Both the position numbers and the translations under genes were made by a program. The notes beneath the pieces are model-generated. The model did not search any database. It was not told where the DNA came from and saw only the letters and a list, made by a program, of their open reading frames with translations. Source: CAWAPD01 sp963783865 (lineage in GTDB: Bacteria > Actinomycetota > Thermoleophilia > UBA2241). Taken from it: a stretch of DNA of 64,000 nucleotides. The stretch is from the NCBI GenBank assembly GCA_963783865.1, contig CAWAPD010000001.1:434001-498000 (forward strand), written 5' to 3'. Of the stretch, positions 24,087 to 31,837 are shown in pieces; positions within the stretch are counted from its first letter, which is position 1; every line of letters begins with the position of its first letter.

Positions 24087-24142
24087 GGCCGCCGGGGGCG
24101 GGGCGGGCGGGCTCGCGCCCGCCCGCCCCGCCCCCGGCGGCC
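24087..24142 (-). terminator. Perfect 26-bp hairpin after the rubrerythrin pair
   Basis: The arms 24087-24112 and 24117-24142 are exact reverse complements with loop TCGC, the longest stem in the window. No U-tract. It starts 5 bp past the stop of the leftward rubrerythrin gene. Confidence 0.75.
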
Positions 24143-24147
24143 GCCGC

Positions 24148-24720
24148 TCAGGCGATGGTGAACGTGCGGTAGAACTCCTTGGCCGCGGCGCAGACGGGGC
24201 ACTTGTCGGGCAGCTCGCCGACCACGGTGTGGCCGCAGATCAGGCAGACGCTGACGGGCTGCTTGCCGATGTCCTTGCCCTTCAGGACCTCCTGGCGGGC
24301 CTCGGCGTACATGCGCTTGTGGTCCATCTCCGCCTTGAGAGCCCAGTGCATCGACTTCTGGGCCTGCCTGTCGCCCTGCACCTTGGCGACCTCGACGTAG
24401 GCGGGGTACATCTCGTCGATCTCGAACGACTCGCCCTCGAAGGCGGTCTGCAGGTTGTCGGCCGTGCCGCCGATCCCGCTCATCGTGCCCAGGTGGTTGC
24501 GCGCGTGGCGCGTCTCGGCGAACGAGATCGCGCGGAAGAGGTTGGCCACGTTGGGCAGGCCCTCGGCCTCGGCCTTCTCGGCGAACACGAGGTACTTCTC
24601 GGCCGCCTGGCTCTCCCCGGCGAAAGCCGACTTGAGGCTCCCCTCGGACATGGCGTGCAGCTCTTCGGGCTTGGGCAGCTTGCCTGCGATGTACTCGCGC
24701 TGCGCGGCCTCGTCGGTCAT
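24148..24720 (-). CDS. Rubrerythrin
   Basis: Cytoplasmic non-heme diiron peroxidase that reduces H2O2 in anaerobes and microaerophiles. 190 aa. The ferritin-like helical domain carries the iron-ligand pattern (SAFAGESQAAEKY, ISFAETRHARNH, FEIDEMYPAY, KAEMDHKRMY). The C-terminal rubredoxin-like domain has VCLICGH and KCPVCAA, two CxxC knuckles for an Fe(SCys)4 centre. GGAGGAG precedes the ATG. A second, paralogous rubrerythrin gene lies 46 bp upstream, so the two form an operon ended by a strong hairpin. Rubredoxin or another electron donor is not in the window. Confidence 0.93.
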   Translation of the reverse strand: MTDEAAQREYIAGKLPKPEELHAMSEGSLKSAFAGESQAAEKYLVFAEKAEAEGLPNVANLFRAISFAETRHARNHLGTMSGIGGTADNLQTAFEGESFEIDEMYPAYVEVAKVQGDRQAQKSMHWALKAEMDHKRMYAEARQEVLKGKDIGKQPVSVCLICGHTVVGELPDKCPVCAAAKEFYRTFTIA

Positions 24721-24731
24721 CCCTTGCTCCT

Positions 24732-24761
24732 CCAGTGTGATGGTTGCCAGTGTGACGGTTG
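24732..24761. repeat. Direct repeat, 15 nt x 2, between the rubrerythrin genes
   Basis: CCAGTGTGATGGTTG (24732-24746) and CCAGTGTGACGGTTG (24747-24761) are adjacent and differ at one base. It lies in the 46-bp spacer just upstream of the second gene's ribosome site; it may be a simple duplication. Confidence 0.6.
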
Positions 24762-24766
24762 CCGGT

Positions 24767-25312
24767 TCAGAACGTGGTGAAGCGGGCGCCCACGGTGCCG
24801 CACACGGGGCACTCGTCGGGAGCGTCGCCGATGACGGTGTGGCCGCAGATCGGACAGACGCGGATCGGGGCGTCGCTCAGGTCCTTGCCGCCGCCGACGC
24901 CCTTGCCGGTCGTGTCGTAGATCGCCTGGTGGTCCTTCTCGGCCGTCACGGCGTAGCGGATCGAGGTGCCGGCCTCGGCGTTGCCCTGCAGCTTGGCGAC
25001 CGCGTCGTAGGCGGGGTACATCTCGTCGATCTCGAAGGTCTCGCCGCCCCAAGCGGCCTTGAGGTTCTCCTCGGTGGTGCCGATGCCGCCGAGCACGCTG
25101 AGGTGGTTGCGCGCGTGCATGCTCTCGGCGTGCGCCACCGCCCGGAAGAGCCGGCCGACGTTCGGATACCCTTCGGCGTCGGCCTTGGCGGCGAAGGCCA
25201 GGTACTTCTGCGACGCCTGGCTCTCGCCGGCGAACGCGTCCTTGAGGTTGCCCTCCGTCATGGTGCCGAGCTTCTCGGGCTTGGGAGGTGTGTTGATGAA
25301 GCCGTCTGCCAT
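24767..25312 (-). CDS. Rubrerythrin (second copy)
   Basis: Paralog of the downstream gene with the same role. 181 aa from the ATG at 25310-25312 (GGAGGAG 9 nt upstream); the open frame extends 12 codons further without support. Diiron ligands appear in DAFAGESQASQKY, AVAHAESMHARNH, FEIDEMYPAY and TAEKDHQAIY. The rubredoxin-like end has VCPICGH and ECPVCGT, with one more Pro than the partner. It shares roughly half its residues with the other copy, so the duplication is not recent. A 15-nt direct repeat lies between the two genes. Confidence 0.93.
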   Translation of the reverse strand: MADGFINTPPKPEKLGTMTEGNLKDAFAGESQASQKYLAFAAKADAEGYPNVGRLFRAVAHAESMHARNHLSVLGGIGTTEENLKAAWGGETFEIDEMYPAYDAVAKLQGNAEAGTSIRYAVTAEKDHQAIYDTTGKGVGGGKDLSDAPIRVCPICGHTVIGDAPDECPVCGTVGARFTTF

Positions 25313-25464
25313 CTCGTTCGTCTCCTCCTTGGGACCCACGGCGCCCACGCCGCGCGGTCCAGACGTCTCTGGCCGGGTAGCTGGACTTCGTATGCTACCA
25401 GCGGCAACGGCGGGGGCCGAACGCGCCCTCCCGCTACCACCGGGGAAGGGGGATCAGACCGGCG

Positions 25465-25902
25465 TCACGCGATCAGGACGCGGTCGTCATCGGGCGTCAG
25501 GGCCGGCACGAGGCGGTGCAGGGTCTCGTGCACCTGCCGGGGGCTGACGAAGTCGAAGAGGGCATAGTAGACGCCCGGGTGCGACGAGCTGCGGGTGAAC
25601 TGTCCGAGATCGACGAACACACCGTCAGCCTTGAGACGCCGGGCGTGCTCGCGGTCGATGGCCAGCAGGGCGGCGGTCGCGGAGAACGACCCGTCGCCGC
25701 AGATCTCGGCGATGTCGACGGGGTCGGTCCACAGCGAGAGCGCCAGCACCTGGCCTTCGACTGTGGCGCGAACGATCCGGACACCGGGAACGGCCTCGCG
25801 GCCGTAGTCGAAGTGCGCGCCCGAGGCCGCGCGGGCGCCGGCCAGCAGGGCGTCGACTTCCGCAAGCTTCTCGCTCAGTCGCTGGGGGACGTGACGTGAC
25901 AC
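25465..25902 (-). CDS. Conserved hypothetical protein
   Basis: 145 aa from a GTG at 25900-25902 with AAAGGG upstream; longer frames run into the divergent oxidoreductase gene. I do not recognise a family. It opens with an amphipathic helix (RLSEKLAEVDALLAGARAA), then alternates strands and helices: GVRIVRATVEGQVLALSLW, ATAALLAIDREHARRLKADGVFVDL, YYALFDFVSPRQVHETLHRLV. There is no signal peptide, membrane segment or Cys. It is divergent from the NmrA-like gene with 174 bp between starts. Codon use is like its neighbours. Confidence 0.65.
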   Translation of the reverse strand: MSRHVPQRLSEKLAEVDALLAGARAASGAHFDYGREAVPGVRIVRATVEGQVLALSLWTDPVDIAEICGDGSFSATAALLAIDREHARRLKADGVFVDLGQFTRSSSHPGVYYALFDFVSPRQVHETLHRLVPALTPDDDRVLIA

Positions 25903-26076
25903 CGGTGCCCTTTCGTGTCGCGAACCGCGGCCAAGGCCGGGGTACGGCCGCCTCCACCCTACCCGCAGGGGCATGCCGTTAACCCCTGGCACGATGGTGG
26001 AAACCATTCCCGTGTCTCCCCGCCGGGACCTGCCCGCCGGGTCCGGCGCCCGGCGAGGACGAGGCTGAGGAGTGAC

Positions 26077-26964
26077 ATGATCGACAGACAGGACAAGACG
26101 ATCCTCGTAGCGGGCGTGACCGGCCGGCAGGGCGGCGCCGTGGCGCGGCGCCTGCTGGCCGACGGCTGGAGCGTGCGCGGCATGAGCCGGCAGCCCGACG
26201 GCGTCCGGGCCCGAACGATGCGGGAGCTCGGCGTCGAGGTGGTCGGGGCCGACATGACCGATCGAGAGTCGCTTGGGCCGGCCCTGCGCGGCGTGTACGG
26301 CGTGTTCGCCATGGCGACGCCGTTCGAGAAGGGCGAACCGGACGAGGTGACCCAGGGCCGCACCCTCGGCGAGGCCGCCTCGGCGGCCCGCGTGGGACAC
26401 TACGTGTACTCGTCGGTGGGCGGCGCCGACCGCCACACCGGCATCCCGCACTTCGAGAGCAAGGCCGAGGTCGAGGCCCGCCTCGCCTCCCTCGGACTGC
26501 CGCTGACCATCATCCGTCCGGTGTACTTCATGGAGAACTTCGTCTTCTTCGCGATGGAGCGCGCCGGCGTGCTCGGCTACCGCATCTCGATGCCGCTCGC
26601 GCCCGACCGGCCGCTGCAGAGCGTCGCCGTCGACGACATCGCCGGCGTGGCGGCGACGGCGTTCGCCGACCCGCTGGCGTGGATCGGCGACGAGCTCGAG
26701 CTGGCCGGCGACGAGCGTACGCTGCCGGGCTACGCCGCCGCCCTCTCGGGGCGCATCGGCGTGCCGGTGCGCTACGTCCAGGTGCCGTTCGGGACGGTGC
26801 GGGCGCGCAGCGAGGACCAGTACCGCATGTACCGCTGGTTCCAGCGGGCCGGCTACGAAGCCGACATCACCTGGCTGCGGACCCGGTACCCCGGGCTGCG
26901 CGACTTCCAGACGTGGCTCGACGAGGGCCATGCCGACGGCCTGGCGTCGGACCGCGCGGCGTAG
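26077..26964 (+). CDS. NmrA-like NAD(P)-binding protein
   Basis: Rossmann-fold protein of the atypical short-chain dehydrogenase group. 295 aa, ATG after GAGGAG. The nucleotide-binding loop is VAGVTGRQGGAVARRL at about 12-27, and the NmrA/HSCARG features follow: ADMTDRESL, GVYGVFAMATPFEKG and HYVYSSVGGADR. The catalytic YxxxK is absent (HFESKAEVE in its place), as in redox-sensing NmrA relatives, so it may sense NAD(P) or reduce an unknown substrate. It converges on a TetR gene; a perfect 20-bp hairpin lies between and overlaps the end of that gene. Confidence 0.85.
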   Translation: MIDRQDKTILVAGVTGRQGGAVARRLLADGWSVRGMSRQPDGVRARTMRELGVEVVGADMTDRESLGPALRGVYGVFAMATPFEKGEPDEVTQGRTLGEAASAARVGHYVYSSVGGADRHTGIPHFESKAEVEARLASLGLPLTIIRPVYFMENFVFFAMERAGVLGYRISMPLAPDRPLQSVAVDDIAGVAATAFADPLAWIGDELELAGDERTLPGYAAALSGRIGVPVRYVQVPFGTVRARSEDQYRMYRWFQRAGYEADITWLRTRYPGLRDFQTWLDEGHADGLASDRAA

Positions 26965-26976
26965 TGGGACGAAGAG

Positions 26977-27018
26977 GACGGGGGCGGGCCCGCGTCAGGA
27001 CGCGGGCCCGCCCCCGTC
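26977..27018. terminator. Perfect 20-bp hairpin between convergent genes
   Basis: The arms 26977-26996 and 26999-27018 are exact reverse complements with only 2 nt (AG) between. It begins 12 bp after the NmrA stop and includes the last codons and stop of the leftward TetR gene (encoding GGGPAS), so it serves both strands. Confidence 0.75.
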
Positions 27019-27645
27019 GCTGAGCGCTCCCACCTCGCCGTCCATGGCTCCGGAGAGCACCTCCGCCCACACGGCGAAGATGGCGTCGACGTCGACGCCC
27101 CCGGGGTCGAGCGCCTTCTGGATCGCGATGCCGTCGAGGACGGCGAGGAACAGGCTCGCGTAGGCCCGGACCGCCTCGCGCGCGTCGGGGTCGTCGCCGG
27201 CCTCGAACACCTCCTCGTGGTGTCGCCGGTAGAGGTCGTACAGCGCGGCGACGCGTTCTCGCAGATGGTCGGACCGCATGATGTGGGGCAGCATCTCCCA
27301 CATCGTGCGGTACGCCTCCGACGACGGCAGCTGGCTGCTCTCGAGCACCGCCGTGCGCACGCGGGCGCCGGTGCCGGCCTCTCCCCTGGTGCGCTCGTAG
27401 ACCTCGAGGCTCGCGTCGTGGGTCGTGGCGTCGACCAGCGCCTCGATCAGGCCGTCCTTGCTCCCGAAGTAGTAGCGGATGGCCGAGGTGTAGAGGCCGG
27501 CCTCGGCGCCCACGGCCTCGAACGACAGGCCCTCGAAACCGTCGCGCTGCAGGATCCGCTGGGCGGCCCTGATGATCGCCTGCGCCTTGGGCGGCAGCTC
27601 GGCGATCGGGTTGCCCTCGGCCGCCGCGATGTAGGTCCTGTCCAT
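26995..27645 (-). CDS. TetR-family transcriptional regulator
   Basis: One-domain repressor with a helix-turn-helix N-terminus. 216 aa. The DNA-binding domain is at about 18-65: AIIRAAQRILQRDGFEGLSFEAVGAEAGLYTSAIRYYFGSKDGLIEAL, the standard TetR pattern split here as one segment with the recognition helix at TSAIRYYFGSK (key residues only). The C-terminal ligand domain is helical and shows no signature. It is the last gene of the leftward ABC/D-aminoacylase operon, 21 bp after the amidohydrolase stop. A palindrome of TetR type lies over the operon's promoter (33965-33982), so it probably represses the whole operon including itself. Confidence 0.88.
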   Translation of the reverse strand: MDRTYIAAAEGNPIAELPPKAQAIIRAAQRILQRDGFEGLSFEAVGAEAGLYTSAIRYYFGSKDGLIEALVDATTHDASLEVYERTRGEAGTGARVRTAVLESSQLPSSEAYRTMWEMLPHIMRSDHLRERVAALYDLYRRHHEEVFEAGDDPDAREAVRAYASLFLAVLDGIAIQKALDPGGVDVDAIFAVWAEVLSGAMDGEVGALSDGGGPAS

Positions 27646-27666
27646 CTCGCCCTCCTCCCCCGACCC

Positions 27667-29386
27667 TCAGCGGGGCGGGTGCGCGGCGGCGACGGGGGGG
27701 TGCCGCCGCCGCGCGCCGGCCCTTCTCAGCACGTGGCCGCTCCGGACGCCGGTGTGGGCGCCGTCGTACACGACCGCCTGGCCATTGACGAAGACGTAGT
27801 CCATCCCCTCGGAGTAGCGGGGCGGGATATTCTCGAACGGATACGTGTGCGGATAGGGGTTGGTGGCCCGGTCGCGCACGCGCTCGAGGTCGAAGACGAC
27901 CACGTCGGCGCGTGCCCCCGGCCGCAGCAGACCGCGGTCCCAGAGCCCGAAGCGCTGCGCCGGGGCCGAGGTCATCTTGCGGATCGCCTCTTCGAGACGC
28001 AGCACCTGGCGGTCGCGCACGAAGCGCTCCAGCAGGCCGGTGTACTCGCCGTAGCTGCAGGGTGAGTACCCCATGTCCTTCGCGCCCTCGGGCAGCGGCA
28101 GCACGAGGCCGTCCGAGCACACCATCGAGAGCGGGTGCGCGAGCACCGCCTCGATCTGCGCCGGCTCGATGTAGTCGAAGATGCCGACGATCTCGTCGTG
28201 TGACTCGACGATGAGGTCGAGGTAGGTTTCGAGCGGGTCGCTGCCGCGCTCGGCGGCGATGTCGGCGACCGACCGCCCGAGCAACGACGGGTCGGCGCCG
28301 CTGAGCACGAAGATGCGCGCGAAGTCGCCGTGTTTGACCAGACCCGAGTAGCCGGCGCCGGGCAGGGCGTCGGCGACGACCTGGCGGTGCAGCTCGGCGC
28401 GTACTTCGGGGTCGCTGAGCCGCGCGACGAGCGCGTCGGCGTCGAGGTCCAGCAGGGGCTGGGGCAGCGCCCGGGACATCCGTGGCGCCAGGTCGGTGTG
28501 CGTGTCGTTGTCGACGGTCACGTCCTGGCCGCGCCGTCGGGCGTCGTCGATCAGTCCCAGGTTCTCGCTCGCCGGCGGTCCGCCCCATTTGGGCGCGTTG
28601 TGCGAGACCTCGACCGGCACGCCGGCGGCCTCGCCGATCGCGATCGCCTCGGCCACGGCCTCGAGGATGGTCTCGCGCTCGCCGCGGATGTGCGAGGCGT
28701 AGATGCCGTCGAACTCCGCGACCACGCGGGTCAGCTCGACGAGCTCGTCAGTCGGTGCGTAGCAGCCCGGCGGGTAGACGAGGCCGGTCGAGAGCCCGAA
28801 CGCGCCCTCGGCCATGCTCCGACGCGCCAGCCTCCGCATGCCGGCGAGCTCGCGCGTGGTCGCGGCGCGCTGCGCGTATCCCATCACCGCGAGGCGCAGC
28901 GCGCCGTGCCCGACCAGGCCGCCCACGTTGATGCAGCAGCCCGCCGACTCGACGGTGTCCAGGTACTCCCCGTAGCTGCTCCAGGCCCAGGAGACGCTGG
29001 GAGGTGTCGAAGTAGTGCTCCCAGAGAGTGACCATGTCGTCGAGACGGGAGGCCTCCAGCGGCGCGGGAGACATGCCGCAGTTGCCGACGATGTGGGTGG
29101 TCACACCCTGGAAGACGGCCGACTCGGCGCCGGGGCAGGTAAGGACGGTCAGGTCGGAATGGGTGTGCGGGTCGATGAAGCCGGGCGTGACGTAGCGCCC
29201 GCCGGCGTCGATCACGTCGGCCGGACGGCGGCGCCGGCGGCGGCGCAGCGCCCCCGGCGGCGCGATCTCGGCGACGCGCCCGCGGTCGAGCAGCAGGTCG
29301 GCCCGGACCCAGGGGTTGCCGGCGCCGTCGATCAGGCGACAGTCGGCCAGCACCACCGCGCCGTCGCGGGCGTGTATGCGGGACAT
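27667..29386 (-). pseudogene. D-aminoacylase (N-acyl-D-amino-acid deacylase), frameshifted
   Basis: Amidohydrolase cleaving N-acyl groups from D-amino acids or related D-peptide products. The N-terminal part begins at the ATG 29384-29386, 2 bp after the permease stop. Zn-ligand motifs: FIDPHTHSD, HIVGNCGMSP, STGLVYPPG, YASHIRGE, VEVSHNAPK, DNDTHTD and VCSDGLV. A single +1 break occurs near 28999-29001: removing one C from a CCC run joins YFDTSS to VSWAWSSYGEYLDTVE and restores a full protein of about 572 residues. Either a real null allele or a sequencing insertion; intact motifs on both sides favour the latter. It sits in a peptide-ABC operon, suggesting use of D-residue peptides. Confidence 0.8.
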
Positions 29387-29388
29387 GT

Positions 29389-30798
29389 TCACAGACCCCC
29401 CTCGGTGTGCCTGGCGGTGTAGGCCGGCCCCAGACGCTCCGCGTCGGCCGCCTCTTCTTCCCATGGCCGGCCGGAGCCTTCGCCGATGCGCTCGGCGCCG
29501 GCCGCCTCGCGCTTGCGCAGCTTGGGATCCAGGATCGAGTCAAAGGCGCGGCCGACGAACGTGAAGCCGAGCACGACGAGCACGATCGCCACGCCCGGCG
29601 GCAGGATGAACCACCACGCCGGCAGGTTCGCGCCGCCCGAGGTCCACGCGTTGCGCAGCATGGTGCCCCAGCTGAAGTTGAGCGGGTCGCCGAGGCCGAG
29701 GAACGACAGCGTCGTCTCGGACAGGATCGCGATGGCCACGACCAGGACGGTGTTGGCGAAGATCAGCGGCAGCACGTTCGGCATCACGTGACGGGCCATC
29801 ATGTGCACGTTGTTCGAGCCGATCGCCTTCGCCCGCTCGATGAACTGGAGCTCGCGCACGCGCAGCGTCTCGGAGCGCACGACCCTCGCCGTGCTCGGCC
29901 AGCTCGTGATGCCGATGATCAGGATCAGCATGCCGTAGCTGCGGCCCCAGGCCGACGCCAGCACCATCGCCAGCGGCAGCCACGGCAGCACGAGGAAGAA
30001 GTCGGTCGTCCGCATCGACACCTCGCTCCGCCAGCCGCCGTAGAAGCCGGCGGCGATGCCGACGACGGCGCCGATGATGGTCGAGATGATCGCCGCCGAG
30101 AGGCCGACCACGAGCGAGATGCGGGCGCTCCAGATGAACTCGGCGATCACGGAGAGCCCGATGTCGTCGGTCCCGAACAGCCGGTAGTAGGACGGGGCGG
30201 GTTGAGTGAACGGCTTGCCGACGGGATACCCGGCGTCGAGGTAGACGTGGTTGGCGAGGAACGGCGCGAAGATCGCGATGAAGGCGAAGGCAGCCAGCAC
30301 CAGCAGGCCCAGCATGCCGAGAGGGCTCCCGCGGAACAGCCGCCACGTGCGCTGCAGCGAGCCGGCGGCGAGCTGGGCCCGGTCGGGGTTGGCGTCGGCC
30401 CAGGCCCACACGGCCCAGCTCGCCGCCGCCAGCGCCAGCGTCTGGAACAGCCACGACCAGTCGGAGTGGCGTCCGGTCAGCTCCAGGGCCGCCCACCCCA
30501 TCTGGGCCGACGCCCAGACGGCGAAGACGGCAGTCAGCGTCAGGATCGCCGCGAGCAGCCGCGCCGCGACGGGCCGGCGCCTCAGGACCACGATCGCAGC
30601 GACCGCCGCCACCGCCGCCAGCGCCCAGACGAACCAGGCCGGGTAGCAAGCGACCACGGGAGAGACGAAGCCGCGGAGGACGTTGGCGAACCCAGACGAG
30701 AGCGGCCTGTCCTTGGGGAAGGTCAGCATCTCCAGGACCAGCCAGGTGGCCGGCGCCCAGATCAGGATCCAGCGGTGGATGACGCGGCGGCCGTTCAC
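29389..30798 (-). CDS. Peptide-type ABC permease (DppC/OppC family) with N-terminal extension
   Basis: Membrane subunit of a peptide/nickel-type importer. 469 aa against about 300 for the family. Start GTG overlaps the previous permease stop (GTGA). Residues about 1-150 hold four extra hydrophobic segments (LIWAPATWLVLEML; WALAAVAAVAAIVVL; LLAAILTLTAVFAVWA; FQTLALAAASWAVWAW) not found in standard DppC. The normal core follows from about 155 (RGSPLGMLGLLVLAAFAF), with the coupling loop SETLRVRELQFIERAKAIG and RHVMPNVLPLI. The C-terminal tail is charged. No ATPase subunits are encoded nearby, so they must come from elsewhere. Confidence 0.9.
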   Translation of the reverse strand: MNGRRVIHRWILIWAPATWLVLEMLTFPKDRPLSSGFANVLRGFVSPVVACYPAWFVWALAAVAAVAAIVVLRRRPVAARLLAAILTLTAVFAVWASAQMGWAALELTGRHSDWSWLFQTLALAAASWAVWAWADANPDRAQLAAGSLQRTWRLFRGSPLGMLGLLVLAAFAFIAIFAPFLANHVYLDAGYPVGKPFTQPAPSYYRLFGTDDIGLSVIAEFIWSARISLVVGLSAAIISTIIGAVVGIAAGFYGGWRSEVSMRTTDFFLVLPWLPLAMVLASAWGRSYGMLILIIGITSWPSTARVVRSETLRVRELQFIERAKAIGSNNVHMMARHVMPNVLPLIFANTVLVVAIAILSETTLSFLGLGDPLNFSWGTMLRNAWTSGGANLPAWWFILPPGVAIVLVVLGFTFVGRAFDSILDPKLRKREAAGAERIGEGSGRPWEEEAADAERLGPAYTARHTEGGL

Positions 30799-31769
30799 GC
30801 CCGCACCCGCGGGTCGAGGTAGTAGTACATGATGTCCGCGATCAGGTTGGCGATGATGACGGCCACCGCCGACAGAAGGAACACGGCCTGCATGACCGGG
30901 TAGTCAAGGTTCATGATCGATTCGTACGAGAGCAGCCCGATCCCCGGCCAGTTGAACACCGTCTCGGTGAGGATCGCGCCCGACAGGATGAAGCCGAGGT
31001 TCAGCATGATCACGGTCGTGGTCGGCAGCATGGCGTTGGGCACGACGTGCCTCCAGAGGACCTGCGAGTCCGAGAGGCCCTTGGCCCTGGCGGTCAGCAC
31101 GAAGTCCTCTCTGGCGACTCCCGACAGCGACGTCCGCATGATGATGTGGTACTGGCCGATGTAGACGAGCGCGAACGTGAGCGCCGGTAGGAAGAGGTGG
31201 TTGAGAAGCGCCTTGAAGTGCGCGAGCCAGCTCGTGTACACCGTGCCCGGGTCGCTCATACGCCCCACGGGGAACCAGTGTAAGTGCACCGAGAAGATCA
31301 TGATCAGGAGCAGGCCGACCCAGAGCGTCGGGGTCGAATACAGGACCATGCTCGCCGTCGTGGTCGAGGTGTCGAACCACCCTTCGCGTCGCCAGCCGGC
31401 GTACGTGCCCGTGGGGATGCCGATGAGGATGGCCAGGATCGTCCCCGTCCCGACCAGCAACAGGGTCGACGGGACGCGCTGCCACACGACCGAGACGACC
31501 GGCTCATGAAACCGGAACGAGTTGCCGAACCGCAGCTGGGCGGTGTCGGCGAAGTAGTAGCCGAACTGCTTCCACGTCGGCGCGTCCAGGTGGAACGCCG
31601 CGCGCTGGGCGGCGATCGCCGACGCCTGCCATGCGCCCTTGGGCAGCAGGAGCCGCGCCGGATCGCCGGGCAGGATGCGGAACAGGGCGAAGTTGAACGT
31701 CGCCACGAGGACGATCGTCAGCATGGCGTTGAAGAACTTACGTGAGAAGTAGCGTCGCTTGTCCATCAT
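30795..31769 (-). CDS. Peptide-type ABC permease (DppB/OppB family)
   Basis: First membrane subunit of the importer. 324 aa, standard length. It begins with the OppB_N helix (FFNAMLTIVLVATFNFALFRILPGDPARLL), has five further helices and the coupling loop GVAREDFVLTARAKGLSDSQVLWRHV split over the cytoplasmic face, and the end DIMYYYLDPRVRA typical of DppB. It overlaps the next permease by 4 nt. A 15-bp hairpin lies directly in front of its start, between it and the binding-protein gene. Confidence 0.92.
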   Translation of the reverse strand: MMDKRRYFSRKFFNAMLTIVLVATFNFALFRILPGDPARLLLPKGAWQASAIAAQRAAFHLDAPTWKQFGYYFADTAQLRFGNSFRFHEPVVSVVWQRVPSTLLLVGTGTILAILIGIPTGTYAGWRREGWFDTSTTTASMVLYSTPTLWVGLLLIMIFSVHLHWFPVGRMSDPGTVYTSWLAHFKALLNHLFLPALTFALVYIGQYHIIMRTSLSGVAREDFVLTARAKGLSDSQVLWRHVVPNAMLPTTTVIMLNLGFILSGAILTETVFNWPGIGLLSYESIMNLDYPVMQAVFLLSAVAVIIANLIADIMYYYLDPRVRA

Positions 31770-31772
31770 CGT

Positions 31773-31805
31773 GGGGGGCGCGGGGCCGCAGGCCCCGCGC
31801 CCCCC
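31773..31805 (-). terminator. Perfect 15-bp hairpin between binding protein and permease
   Basis: The arms 31773-31787 and 31791-31805 pair exactly with loop GCA. It lies 32 bp past the binding-protein stop and 3 bp before the permease start, inside one operon, matching the pstS-pstC arrangement. Probably partial termination or transcript protection. Confidence 0.65.
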
Positions 31806-31837
31806 TCCTCATCCGTCCTGATCCGCCCTCGCCGGGC

